DNA of 23,172 nt from Scenedesmus sp. ARA3 (GCA_004335835.1 RWJK01001260.1:1-23172), one strand, 5' to 3'. Shown: positions 10,325-21,884, counted from the first letter of the stretch. Numbers and translations are program-made. Notes: generated by a model not told the origin, from the letters alone.

Positions 10325-10846
10325 TGTAGAGGAGCTGTGCAGCTGTACTGCTGCTGCACTGCAGAACTATGCCTGGTTGCAGGCTAGCAGCTGCGAGCAG
10401 CTGCCATGCGGATCAACTCCACCTATGATCAAGGTGTGACAACGCCGCAGCTCAGCTGCTGGCCTCCTTGTCAAGCAGACTGAGTGTGTCTGTTGGTGCC
10501 AACTGTGTGCACTGTGCACAAGCACTTGCTAGAACTGAAGGGGAAGCAGGCAAACAATCATAAAAGGAGTACACATTAAACATGGATTTCAGCATCAGCA
10601 GCAGCGTCAGCCATTAGAACTGGAAACCCCTTCCATCGACATGTCAGGTCAAGAACCTCGGTCTGAACGTTTGGATTGCTACTGAACAGGCTTGCCTGCA
10701 TACAATGTAACTGATGATGGTTCAGCTGCTCTTTGTAATCGTCCGACACATTGATAACCCACATGCTATTTGTAGACACCTGCAGCAAGCAGCTACCCGA
10801 AGTTTGCAGACAGTAGACATGGCCCTTGTAGAATAACGACTACAAG
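10325..10846. promoter_or_regulatory. Divergent (head-to-head) promoter region between the TPR/PH and CWF19-like genes
   Basis: The two start codons face away from each other, 522 bases apart, so this stretch must hold both 5'UTRs and both promoters. The middle part (about 10550-10790) is clearly AT-richer than the neighbouring coding DNA. CATAAAAGG at about 10558-10566 could be a TATA-like element for the CWF19-like gene, but this is weak. A 70-codon minus-strand open frame (10788-10576) is present without a recognisable domain. Confidence 0.55.
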
Positions 10847-12078
10847 ATGCTTTCGGGGATAACATTTGGGGACAGGTCAGCATTGGAGCGAGAAGAGCAG
10901 CAGGCAGCTCAGGCAGCTCAAGCAGCAGCAGCAGCGGCAGCAGCAGCAAGGAAGAAGGAGAAGAAAAGGCTTAAGAAGGTGAAACTACACACAAACCATG
11001 GCAGACATAAAACACTGTATGCTGCACTCGCATGTAAACGCAGCAGTAGTGCTACCATTCATGTTTGTTGACAACACACATCAACGCCTCCGACCTTTTT
11101 GCAGGAGAAGAAGAAGCACAAGAAAGACAAGAGCAAGAAACAGAAGGACAAGGGTCATGGGTCATCAGGTCAGCAGGGCTAGGTAACAATTAGCGCCTGT
11201 GTCTGCAGGCAAACCCCTGTGTTCAGAGGCACTGCCATCATCCACAGCATGCCAGCTTGCGATGCAACAGGCGACAGCACGTGCAGCTGCTCTACTTCAA
11301 CCGTGTAACCCATTAATAACCCACAGTACTGAGGCAGCGCGTGCAGCTGCGCCCTCACCCATGATCACGTGCTACGTGCTGCCTGCTGCTGCCTGCTTCT
11401 GCAGGCGGAGAGCCCTCCAGTGGCAGCGGGTCAGACGATGAGCAGCAGCAAGGGGGCACACCAGCAGCAGCAGCAGCAGCAGGCAATGGCGCTGCTGGTG
11501 CTGCTGCTGTGCAGCGTGAGGACTGGATGACTGTGCCTATGGCCAGCTCAGCAGCATTCGCGCAGCAGCCCGCAAAGCAGCAAGCCAAGTCAGCAGAGGT
11601 GAGGCAGGCGGCGTGCTGCTGCTGGCAGCTGCACTGCAGTGCCCTGCAGGGACGCCAGCAGCAGCTGCTGCAGCAGCAAGTACGGTACATGCTGTTTGTC
11701 ACTGTCCTCCAGTTGCCAACCTGTGCGGGTGCCACCCGTACATGCAACGCAAGTAGCAGGACCTTGCGCACCTGCTTGGTCTGTGCCGCAGCTGCGTAGT
11801 ACCTCATCTGCCTTGTGCGTGCCTCAACCCCACATTGCTAGGAGTAGCCACACTGCAGTGTCTTGTGCTTCAGCCACACCAGTTCGCATGCTGTGCACAT
11901 GTGTCTCTTCTGCTCCGTCCTCACATCTGTGGATTGCATGCACGCCGCCCGCTGTGTCTGCTGCTTTGCTTAACCCCACCAGCCTGAGGAGGCGCCGATA
12001 GTGTCAGGCATCCGCTACATGGACCCCAAGCAGGAGGCGGCAGCAGCAGAGCGAGGTGAGCCAGCAGCTGCAGCAGCT

Positions 12079-12111
<33 letters not shown>

Positions 12112-15100
12112 CTGCAGGCGGCAGCAGTGGTACAGCCCTACAGCTGGAGTGTAGGTGCCAGTGCAGCGCTAGTGCAGTTCAATTTCAATCAAAGGTGTAG
12201 GTGCGTCTGGCCCATTTGAGTCATCACACAGTCCACCGCGTCATGTTGCTGTGCATGTACGCGAGGCGTGTATGCGCTTCACGCCTGCCCATCTGTGTTC
12301 AAGACAGACACCTGCCTGCGCTGCCCGCCTGCCTGGCTGCAGCTGCCGCGCGGGAGGCCGCTGCCGCAGCGGCCGGCCCTGACAAGGCAGCAGCCGCGGG
12401 TGGCGCTGCCGGCGTGTCGTGGCGCATGCGGGCGCTGCAGCGGGCACAGCAGCTGGCGCAGGAGCAGGGCAGGGGGCTCAATGAGGTGCGAGGGGCTGGT
12501 GTGGTGTGGTGTGGTGCCGCAGGGCCAGCCATGAGTGTTGCGAGTAGCTCTGGCAGCAGTGCGTGCGCCAGCCGGCTGTAGGGTGTGGTACATTTTGTGA
12601 CGGTGTGCTTGCATAAAACAAAGGTGATGCACGGCAGCGCGGTTTGTGCGGGATGCACATGCCGTGCTGTCATGCATCTTCAGTGATGGACTGCTGGCTT
12701 ATGCACAAGATTATCAGCATCTCACATCACATGAGTCATGTGTGCTGCAGGTGCTGACGGAGCGCTGGGGCTCAGCCGCAGACATTGCTAAGGGCATCAT
12801 TGACGGCGCGGCTGCTGCTGCTGCTGGGCGCAGCAACGAGCCGCAGCATGGCAGCCGCGGCTCAGCGCCTGACAGCCGGCAGCAGCAGCAGCGCGGCGAG
12901 CGCAGCAGCGGCGGCGCCACGCCTCACTACCTGGCTGGGCTGCGCTCTGAGAAAGGGGAGATGCGGCGGCCTGCAGGCATCAGCAGCGGCAACAAGCTGT
13001 CATGGCGGCGGCCTGGCCCTGCCGCTGCTGCTGCTGCTGGTGATGGTGATGGCGGTGGTAGGGGGCAGGAACAGGCGGAGCAGCGGCGAGGGGACAGGGA
13101 AGGTGGTGCTGACAGGCGGCAAGGTGGTGGCAGCGGCAGGGAGCGGGAGGCGCGGGAAGAGCAGCAGGAGCGGCCGCATGGCGACCGCGGCCACGACAGG
13201 CAGCAGCAGGACAGCAGGGATAGAGGGGACGGCAGGGACAGGGGTTATGACAGGGACAGGGGCCATGGCAGGGACCGGGACAGGCAGGATGAGAGAGGCA
13301 GGGACAGAAGAAGAGAACGGGAGAGGGAGAGGGGCTATGACGGGGACAGAGACAGCAAAGACAGGCAGGGGCGGCAGCAGCAGGCGGGTGAGCGGCGGCA
13401 GCCTGCTGGCGGCAGGGGCGGCCAGCAGTTGCGGCGTGAGCAGCAGCAGGTGAGGCCGGTACACCAGTTGCAAGGGCTCATGCGGCAGCTGTACATATCA
13501 GCAGCTGCTGGAGTTGCTCACCGCAAGCTTCAGCGCAGTGTGCTGCAGTGTGCTGCAGTGAACAGACGGTGCATTGTGTAGCGAATGTAGAGTAGGTGGA
13601 TGGTGGTTGCAGATGGTCTGGGAAGCTCGAAGTGTTGTCGCTGTTGCTCCTTCAGGGCCGGTGCTGAGATAGCGTCTACTCCCTACTAGGGTTTACAACA
13701 CAAAACACCACCAACTGTGCCAATCCGCTGCTGCTACCCTGCTGTGCTGCCTGCAGCAGCAGGAGGTGGTTGAGGCGCTCAAGGCAGTGGCTGGCAGCAT
13801 CAACACCTTCAAGAATGACGGCTCCTTCATGCAGCAGATGATGGGTCAGCAGCAGCAGCAGCAGCAGCAGCAGCCAGACAGTGAAGGCAGGCAGCTTGCA
13901 GAGCCCAGCAGTTCGGAAGGGGACGAGCCAGGGCAGCAGCAGCAGCGCCGCAGGCAGGTCGACAGCAGCGATGATGAGCAGGCCGGGGAGCACCAGGAAC
14001 AAGCAGCAGCAGCAGCAGCGGCAGCAGCATCACTTGCAGCACCCAGCGGCAGCAATCGTGCTACGGCAGAGCTGCTGAGAGCGCGGCTTGGCGGCGCAGG
14101 CAAAGCACCAGCAGCAGCTGCTGCTGCTGCTGCTGGCGGCGGCGCAGGCAATCGATCAGCTGCTGAGGCTCTGCGAGCACGCCTTGCCGGCAAGCCAGCA
14201 CCTGCTGCTGCTGCTGCTGCTGAGCCGTCAAGTGATGGCAAGCAGCGGCAGGTGGTGGTGCTGCCGCAGGTTGATGCACGCGGGCGCGCAATGCCTGGTG
14301 CATTTGGCCGTGAGGCTGCGGGTGATGGGCTGCGCGCTGCGGAGGCTGCTGCTGGCGGGCGCATGAACAAGCGCGTTCAGCGCTACGGCGCTGACGGCAC
14401 GCGAGAGCGTTACTTTGCTGATGATGACAGCGTGGACCTGCAGGTGGGGCTGCTGTTTTGTTGCTGCTGCTGAGCTGGCTGCCTGGCGGTGTGTTGCTGT
14501 GTGTTTGGCGCGATGGTGCTGCGGCGCATGACAGGGTACTTGCACAGGCGGGCGTGTGTATAACTCATGCGGCACGCAACCGCCCCAACTGTTACTGATC
14601 ATGCGACAGTTGCTGGCACATCAAGTGGGCAAGGCACATTGTACCCGCAAGCAAGTAACGCTTGCCTGACTCACTCGCTATCGCGTGCACCACGCTAACC
14701 ACCGTGCTGCACTTGCGCACCCCGTGGTGGGCCTCCACCCACCCACCCATGCACGCATCTTGCTGCGCAGACGCTGGTGAAGCGCGCAAAGCATGGCGAT
14801 GACTCAGTGGGTGACCTTGACCGCACGCTGGCCGGCAACATCGCGCGGCGGCAAAAATTCAAGGAGACTGACTTGGACGCTGACGCGGAGTATGACCACG
14901 ACGCGGGGCTAGAGCTGTGAGTGCTGTTGTTAGCGCTGCTGCTGATGCTTTGGGCATTCTTGATGGCCTTGGGATGCGCTGGGGTACGCTGGCTGCCCGC
15001 AGGACCCCGCAGCGCAGTGTACTCTGCAGCGCAGTGTAACAGCGCTAACCACCTGCCTTGTACGCTTGCCAATCAACACATTCCATGCGCATGCGTCAAT

Positions 15101-16247
15101 CCTGTCATCCCTCCTTGACAAGCTTAACTCAACCACATCCTCAAAATGAGTTATCTGCATGCCTGCTGCTCGCCCTGCAGGAGCGAGTCGCGCGCCAAGC
15201 GCGGCAACGTGGAGCAGCAGCGGCAGCGCGAGCGGCAGCGGCAGGTGGCGCAGTTCAACAAGCAGCAGCGCCTGGAGGACAGCTGCGCCTACTGCTTCAG
15301 CAGCCCCTCACGGCCCAAGGAACTGGCCATTGCTGTGGGGCAGTCCACGTACCTGTCGCTGGTGCAGCGGGGCCGCCTGGTTGAGGGGCACTGCGTGATT
15401 GCGCCTGCAGAGCATGTGGCAAGCATCCGCCAGGTGGGGCAAGGGCTGCGGCCGTGCATGAGGCATGTGGCTGCTGCTGCGCCTTTCATGTGCCTGATGC
15501 GGTCTTGTGAGCTGCTTGCTGCCGCTCTTGCCTTCTGCCCACACAATCACCTGCTGCTTTCAATATGTGTCAAACCTGCCTGCCATCCTGCAACACCTTG
15601 CGCCATCAGAGTTTGTACAGGCTTGCTCAACGCTGCTCCATTGCTTGTACGGCAGCCCACTTGTGCTGCGCTGCTCGCGTGCTGCACCCGTGCCATCCCC
15701 TGCCCTTTCCTTTGTGTCTGTGCAGGTTGACGAGGCCACATGGACGGAGGTGCGCAATTTCCAGAAGTGCCTCATCCGCATGTTCATGGAGCAGGGCAAG
15801 GAGGTGCTGTTCCTGGAGACAGCCACAGGCCTGGGCAGCCACCGCAACCACGCGCTGCTGGAAGCCATCCCCATGCCTCCAGACGCGTTCAGCAAGGCGC
15901 CCATGTACTTCAAAAAGGCCTTGCAGGAAGCCGAATCGGAGTGGGCGCAGCACGCAGCAAAAGCAGTGATAGACACCAAGGCCAAGGGCCTGCGCGGCAG
16001 CATTCCGCCCAACTTCCCGTACCTCTACGTGCAGTTTGGCTACGCCAACGGGTTTGTGCACGTGATTGATGATGAGGCGAAGTTTGACAAGCAGCTGGGG
16101 CGGCAGGTGGTGGTGGGGCTGCTGCGGCTGCCGCCGGAGGTGATGCACAGGCGGCAGCGCGCCGACGCGCCCTCGGTGCAGGCCGGCATGGTGGCGGCGT
16201 TCCGCAAGCAGTTTGCGCCGTACGACTGGACCAAGGCGCTGGAATGA
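10847..16247 (+). CDS. CWF19-like protein (CwfJ C-terminal domains 1 and 2)
   Basis: Ten exons: 10847-10978, 11105-11168, 11405-11598, 11983-12055, 12343-12485, 12751-13449, 13757-14443, 14771-14916, 15181-15433, 15726-16247. Together they encode 970 residues with consistent phases. The ATG follows an in-frame TAG at 10829-10831. The N-terminus MLSGI-FGDRSA, then Lys-rich (RKKEKKRLKK), is typical of CWF19L2-type proteins. REDWMTVP (about 103-110), SWRMRALQRAQQLAQEQG and LTERWGS follow. RYFADDDSVDL (about 653-663) leads to a CwfJ domain with C748-x2-C751, GHCVIAPAEH (782-791) and H839. The second CwfJ domain contains FGYANGFVHVIDD and ends PYDWTKALE. The family binds late/post-catalytic spliceosomes and aids lariat debranching, in the nucleus. 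Poly-Ala, an Arg/Asp/Glu-rich stretch (about 331-409) and a nine-Gln tract are inserted, making it longer than many homologues. The exact acceptor of exon 7 (13757, 13760 or 13763) is uncertain. Confidence 0.93.
12080..12109. repeat. (CAG)10 run in intron 4 of the CWF19-like gene
   Basis: Ten CAG triplets begin 24 bases past the donor at 12056. The intron stays open in the upstream exon's frame here, so retention would add a poly-Ala stretch followed by a stop before exon 5. Confidence 0.88.
13137..13375 (+). repeat. GACAGGG-type repeats encoding an Arg/Asp/Glu-rich low-complexity region
   Basis: Irregular repeats of GACAGGGA/GGCAGGGAC encode alternating DR/RD/RE/RER dipeptides at about residues 331-409 of the CWF19-like protein. 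Charged RD/RE tracts are common in splicing-associated proteins. There is little serine, so this is not a classical RS domain. Confidence 0.8.
13541..13560. repeat. Two tandem 10-bp units (TGCTGCAGTG) in intron 6 of the CWF19-like gene
   Basis: Two exact adjacent copies, preceded by a further partial copy (GCAGTG), lie within the 13450-13756 intron. No function is apparent. Confidence 0.75.
13847..13873 (+). repeat. (CAG)9 coding run (nine glutamines) in the CWF19-like gene
   Basis: The run is pure CAG in exon 7 and encodes nine consecutive Gln after MQQMMG. Pure triplets in coding sequence suggest a length-variable site. Confidence 0.9.
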
Positions 16248-16314
16248 TGCCTGCTGTGATGCAGCACTGCATCAGTAGGCACTAGTGGCATGCACTCAAG
16301 TGTGGCACCTTTCA

Positions 16315-16330
16315 AAGCCAAGTTTGGCTT
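16315..16330 (+). other. Short hairpin in the 3'UTR of the CWF19-like gene
   Basis: AAGCCA and TGGCTT are perfect complements around the loop AGTT, about 70 bases after the stop. There is no downstream U tract. It could be a small RNA structure in the 3'UTR or chance. Confidence 0.45.
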
Positions 16331-16551
16331 GCCCCGGCCCAGCGCAGTCAAGCACAGTGCAGTCAAGTGTGGGTTGTAGTGTGCACGCCCCTGGCCCCTG
16401 CTCAACCAGTTGAGCATGGCCAATATGTGCAGCGAATGTTCTGTTGAAGTGTCAACGTGAAGGCCTAATGCTGTATAAAGCAATGCAATGCTGAGAACAC
16501 AGCTGGATGAACTGATCTTTATGACTGACGTTGACCATCACTGTCTACACA

Positions 16552-16556
16552 TGTAA
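16552..16556 (+). promoter_or_regulatory. Poly(A) signal TGTAA for the CWF19-like gene
   Basis: This is the first TGTAA after the stop codon, about 305 bases downstream, a normal 3'UTR length for chlorophycean genes. Confidence 0.55.
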
Positions 16557-17259
16557 CAGGTGATCCAAGACACGAAAACACAAAAGAAACTGCTGAGAGC
16601 ACGACCACCGTCGTGACTTGCTCCCAGACGATCTAGGTGTGCAGAACGGTGTACAGCAGTACAGTGGGTTGCAACATCACCCGCCTTTCCTCAGCTGATC
16701 ATAGCTTTTACTAGCTGCAGAGGCTAAGACATGCGTTCATTCAGCAGTGTGGGCGGATTGTGCGTCAAGGTGTCACCCCCTCGTGGTTCAGCGCACGCCG
16801 TTCACTGCTTCATCCAAACCTGGGGTTGCTTTCTCATCCATATTACTTGTGCTGTGGCTGTTATCTTGAAATACCTTGGGGTAGGCTGCGCAGTCAGCCC
16901 GGCAGCACTGATCTGAGTGGAGTGTCCAGCAGGCAAGTGCGGAGGGCTTGAGTAGGCGCTGCTGGTCGCGTAAAAGTGTATGCAGCACGGCCAGCGCAGG
17001 CATACAGCTGCTAGGAGCTCGCACATCTTGTGCTAAGATCTCTCAGCTGGAGGTGCAACACCCCGCTTGTGCCGTGCACAGCAGCAGCTCTCGCAGCGTG
17101 CAGTGGCGAAGGGATTATCTAAATAGCATGTTCGAGCGCCGCGGTGGCCTGGGGCACTCCGCTGCTGCTGATCAGCACTTGTTCTGCTTTGCAGGCACCA
17201 CTGCCTGGTAGCAGGCAGGACATAGCTTAATCAGAGCAGCTAGGCTGCACTTGACCATC
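16557..17259. other. Intergenic region and promoter/5'UTR of the ATP1 gene
   Basis: This runs from the CWF19-like poly(A) signal to the ATP1 start codon. No open frame resembles a protein. TTATCTAAATAG at about 17115-17126 is the most A/T-rich patch near the ATP1 start and could be a core-promoter element, but the evidence is weak. Confidence 0.5.
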
Positions 17260-20200
17260 ATGAGGCGTGCACGTTTGCTGCTGCAAGCAGCTCAGGTGCT
17301 GCGCACTGGGCCAGTGCACGCAGCCAGGTGAGATCTGGCGCACCCTCCAGCAGCAGTCAGTTGTAATGTTCAACCAGCAGCGGCACACATTTGTCAGCTG
17401 CTGTGCATTATCTGTGCATGAGCACATCACCATGATTGTAAGTGCCTGCATGCACCAAGCAGCCGTTACGCAGCACACGCATCAATGTAACCCATGGCAC
17501 TCGTGTTGCTGTTCTTGCTTGCAGGAATGCTGTTGCACCTGCCAGCAGGCCGTTGGCTCTGTCCATCAGGGTGAGCAGCAGCATGATGTGCAGCAGCAGC
17601 AGCAGCAGTAACAAGCAGACGGTACAGGCCTCAGTGCGCCAGCAAAGCAGCAGCAGCGCGCTGGCGAGTAGTGGGCAGCAGAGCTTGCAGTGCTGCAAGG
17701 ATCATCACGTAGCAGCTAGATGCAGCAACAGGAGCATCACATGCCAGCACATGAGCATGGCAGTCCTCTCACCATGTGTGTTTGCACAGGGAGGGATGAT
17801 GTGTTTGCAGGGCAAGTGCCACATGCTCAGTGTACGCAGCTGTGCGTATGCCCCAGCAGTGCAGTGTGCACCTAGCAGGCATTTGAACAGCGCAGCACCA
17901 GCAGTGCTTGCTGTTTTGCGTGCAGCAGCAGTGAGCAGCAGCAGCAAAGATGATTGGTTGTTAACATCCAGCAACAGCAGCACACGGTATGTTTCAAAGG
18001 TGCCAGCGGTGGCTCTCGTGCCTGGTTAGCGCTGCACCACAGCAGCTGCAGCTCCTGCCATCATGCGCATCACCCTGCACTCAGCGCATGCTGCGCGCAT
18101 GCCTGACTTGCCTCTTGCTCAACCAGCACTCCTTTCACCTCACCTGCCCCTTCTCCCTGCTAACCTGCCCGCCTTTGCTGCCCCCATGTTTCCCCTGCAG
18201 GGCTTTGCGGCTGAGGCCAAGCCGCTGGACGAGATGCGCCGCCCCAAGTTCAGCAGCAAGTACCTCATCCAGCACATCAGCACCAAGCTCATCCCCGCCG
18301 TCAAGGAGTGGGAGAAGTCCTACCAGCCGCCCATCATCCACCTGGGCCGCGTGCTGTCCGTGGGAGATGGCATCGCGCGCGTGTACGGCCTGCGCAGCGT
18401 GCAGGCAGGCGAGCTGGTCTGCTTCGACAGCGGCGTGAAGGGCATGGCGCTCAACCTGCAGCACGACCACGTGGGTGTTGTGATCTTCGGCGCGGACCAG
18501 ACCATCCACCAGGGTGACCTGGTGTACCGTACCGGCCAGATCGTGAACGTGCCTGTGGGCCCCGGCACACTCGGCCGCGTGCTGGATGCGCTCGGCCAGC
18601 CCATTGATGGTGCCGGGCCGCTGACCAGCGTGCGCAGCAGCCTGGTGGAGGTGAAGGCGCCCGGCATCGTGGCGCGCCAGTCGGTGCGCGAGCCGCTGTA
18701 CACAGGTGGGTGGTGCGGCGGCTGGTGGTGGCTGGCAGGGTGCAGCAGCTGGCTGGGGTCACCGGCAGGGCTGGGCTGCGGCAGGGGGCAGACCTTGTGT
18801 ACGGCAGCAGAAGCAGCTGCTCGTGGGCGGCATGTGCGGCTCTGAGATGGAAGTAGCAGCAGCTGCTGCTGTAGTGCAGGTCTGCTGAGTACATGAATAT
18901 GGGGTGGACGCTGTTGTGTTGCGTTGCGCTGTCAGGTCACAGGCTTTTCTGTAGACAGCGCATGTTAGAACAGCTGCGTACGTCAATGTGCTGCACGTGG
19001 GCTCCTTTTGCCAGGTGATGTGTATTCACCATTAGCAGGTGGAGCTCATGGCAGGATGTTGTTGCATGCACAACGCTCCATGCAGGGCTGCTGCTGCAGT
19101 AGCTGCTGCCACCTTCTGCCTGCTGCCAGCTAAGTCAAACAACAAGTTGCCGCAGTGCCTGCTCTCTGTCAGTGCTGCAGCCAGCATCGCTGCTGTCCGT
19201 TCCCTGCTCACACATCCAGTGCAGCACTCTTGACCAGTCAACCTGCCTGCTACCTCCTGTGCTGCCTTCCCTTCCTCCTGCCACCCACCCACCCACTCCT
19301 AACTGCCACCAGGCGTGAAGGCTGTGGACTCGCTGGTGCCCATCGGCCGTGGCCAGCGTGAGCTGATCATCGGTGATCGCCAGACCGGCAAGACCGCCAT
19401 CGCCGTGGACTGCATCCTGCACCAGAAGGCCTGCAACGCCATGGTGCCCAAGAACCGCCGCGTGTACTGCGTGTACGTGGCCATCGGCCAGAAGCGCTCC
19501 ACCGTGGCGCAGCTGGTCAAGCTCTTCACGCAGACCGGCGCCATCAAGAACACCATCATCGTGTCCGCCACGGCCTCCGACGCCGCGCCGCTGCAGTTCC
19601 TGGCGCCCTACTCCGCCTGCGCCATGGCGGAGTACTTCCGCGACACCGGCAAGCACGCGCTCATCATCTACGACGACCTCTCCAAGCAGTCCGTGGCGTA
19701 CCGCCAGATGTCGCTGCTGCTGCGCCGCCCGCCCGGCCGTGAGGCTTTCCCCGGTGACGTGTTCTACCTGCACTCGCGCCTGCTGGAGCGCGCCGCTAAG
19801 ATGTCCAACGACCTCGGCGGCGGTTCCCTCACCGCCTTCCCCGTGATCGAGACGCAGGCCGGAGATGTGTCCGCCTACATCGCCACCAACGTGATCTCCA
19901 TCACAGACGGCCAGATCTTCCTGGAGACGGAGCTGTTCTACCGCGGCATCCGCCCCGCGCTGAACGTGGGTCTGTCCGTGTCGCGCGTCGGCTCCGCGGC
20001 GCAGTTCCCGGGCATGAAGCAGGTGGCGGGCACGCTCAAGCTGGAGCTGGCGCAGTACCGTGAGGTGGCTGCCTTCGCGCAGTTCGGCTCCGACCTGGAT
20101 GCGGCTACGCAGTACGTGCTGGAGCGCGGCGCGCGGCTGACGGAGATCCTGAAGCAGCGCCAGTTCAACCCCATGCCGATCGAGGAGCAGACGGTGGTGG

Positions 20201-20808
20201 TGTACGCTGCCACCAAGGGCTACCTGGACAAGGTGTCGCCCGCCAACATCACGGCAGCGGAGACCGCCATCCTGAAGCACATCGACCCCAACATCTACAA
20301 GGTGCTGCGCGCCAAGGGCAAGATCACGCCAGAGCTGAACGCGCACCTGCACGCACAGGTGGGTGGGGGAGGTGAAGCGGCTGGTGGCGCAATGCGTGTG
20401 TGGTAGCAGGTTGGGAGAGGTTGCTGAGGTTGCCTGCTGGCAGATTCTCATCTTTCTTGCAGGGAATGTTCGCGCTGTTGGTGGCTTTTTTGGCCTTGTT
20501 AGAGTGTACGCGTCATTGGTGTATGGGGGTGTCTGTGTTTGTGTCAGCATCCTGTGCACAACGGCAGTGCAAGCGAGGTGTTGCTTGTTGTGCCAGTAGC
20601 ATGCCTGGCTGCAAGGCCATACTGATGAGGACATCTGCAACGCGCGTCTGTTAGCAAATGACATGCACTGCTGTAATCGCAGTCGCTGCTATGGCCGGAT
20701 GATCACTCACAACTTGTGTATCTGCCCCCTTTGCGCTGCTGCACTCTTTGCTCCTGCTGCCTCCTGCTGCAGATGACCACCCTGCCTCTGCCTGGTGTCA
20801 AGGCCTAA
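17260..20808 (+). CDS. ATP1: Mitochondrial F1Fo ATP synthase subunit alpha, nuclear-encoded
   Basis: Five exons: 17260-17327, 17525-17570, 18201-18705, 19313-20358, 20773-20808; phases close to give 566 residues. Exons 1-2 encode a mitochondrial presequence of about 38 residues, Arg/Ala/Leu-rich with no acidic residue ([11 protein letters not shown]...). A chlorophycean-type N-terminal extension follows ([12 protein letters not shown]...[11 protein letters not shown]) before the usual beta-barrel domain ([18 protein letters not shown]). The P-loop is GDRQTGKT (227-234), the Walker B strand LIIYDD (D327) and the arginine finger [10 protein letters not shown] (R431). The last exon codes only 11 residues, [11 protein letters not shown]. 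The protein forms the alpha3beta3 head of ATP synthase in the mitochondrial matrix. Codons in exons 3 and 4 are strongly C/G-ending (ATC, AAG, ACC, GGC), unlike the CAG-rich neighbours, as expected for high expression. The short first two exons were placed by splice sites and phase. Confidence 0.97.
17591..17608. repeat. (CAG)6 run in intron 2 of ATP1
   Basis: Six CAG triplets lie 20 bases past the donor of the 630-base intron 17571-18200. That intron otherwise holds scattered CAGCAG motifs and nothing recognisable. Confidence 0.85.
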
Positions 20809-21246
20809 GCAGTAGCAGCTGGCGCGTGTGCTGTAGATGGTAGCTGAACAGGATTGGGAGGCAAGGAGTACAGTAGTGCCCAGCTGCATGGGGCTGCTGC
20901 AAGTGGGCGCACACCACTTGGCTGCTGGAGGCGGCTGGTTGGCTGTCTGCAGCAGCTGCTGCAGTCGCAGCAGAGGGTTTGCAGGAATTGCTGGCAGGCG
21001 GCGGCAGCAGCAGCAGCAGTGGTGGCGCCGTGCAGCAGTGGAGGAGTTGCATGCGCACTGGGACGAGCTTGTTCAAGAGTTAGTCGGATGGGCGGGGTGG
21101 GGAGCTTGCTACGCTGCTAGGCAGCGATCATCGCTGGGACATCCCGGCGTGGCTTGACAATCTGAGGCAGGGCAGGGGTTGCGTGTAGGAGTTGAGGCTC
21201 TCTGTAGAGCCTTGAGCAGCACGTGTGTTGCTGCAGGTTTGTTATT

Positions 21247-21251
21247 TGTAA
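21247..21251 (+). promoter_or_regulatory. Poly(A) signal TGTAA for ATP1
   Basis: This is the first TGTAA after the stop at 20808, implying a 3'UTR of about 440 bases. A second TGTAA at 21440-21444 could be an alternative. Confidence 0.5.
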
Positions 21252-21884
21252 CAGGGAAGCTGATGACCTGCCGTTGCCTGGGAGTGGGGCGTTTGCTACT
21301 GCCTGTGTACCGCGACGGTGTGCTGTCCTGACGGGAACCTTCATGAGTACACAGTATGCTGCATGCATGCCTGAAGTTTGATGAGGACTTCGAGAGTGAC
21401 GCAGCTGCAGGTGAACGTGCACTTCATTATGCTTGTGCATGTAATGTATGACCTGCTTGCACGTTGAAACCCCCTGTTACACTGCAAGTTGCGCCTCGGG
21501 CAAACCATAACTCTGACGATTTATGGGCCATTGAAGGGTGCTGCAGCCCACCACACCTGGTCATTGTATTGACAACGCCTACTTGAGCAGCTGTGCAAGT
21601 CTTCTGCGGCTCAACGCGCTGGGGCTCAGCCAGGCAGGCTGCAAACAAGAATAACACGTCATGACAAACTACAGCCATCGGCTAACACGAAGTTGACGCC
21701 GTCGCCATTGAACCGTTGTTTGTTGTTTGGTATCCAAGTGCTGCTCACTACTGGCAATTACTCGGTCCCCCTGATCACTGTTCGGCTTACTGTTCGCCAC
21801 TTGTCCACGTCTTGGGGTTACGCACACACCTGCACTTGCCCTATCGCGCTTGCAAAGATGTTCAAATGCTGTAAATTACATTAA
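21252..21884. other. Intergenic region and promoter/5'UTR of the P450 gene
   Basis: No protein-like frame is seen. The last 190 bases contain an open frame (21693-21884) in frame with the P450 start that stops with TAA directly before that ATG. It could be an upstream ORF in the 5'UTR but has no recognisable domain. Confidence 0.5.

Noticed and set aside
12061..12219. Poly-Ala frame as a separate exon of the CWF19-like gene
   Set aside because: Splicing 12055 to 12343 keeps frame and joins conserved sequence; the poly-Ala frame hits a stop before exon 5.
13000..13473. Minus-strand Pro/Leu/Val-rich open frame
   Set aside because: It is the reverse reading of the RD/RE repeat tract of the CWF19-like gene.
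19135..20664. 509-codon open frame on the minus strand
   Set aside because: It mirrors the GC-rich third positions of the ATP1 exon. The translation is His/Arg/Val/Gly-rich with no family resemblance, while the plus strand encodes a perfect ATP synthase alpha.
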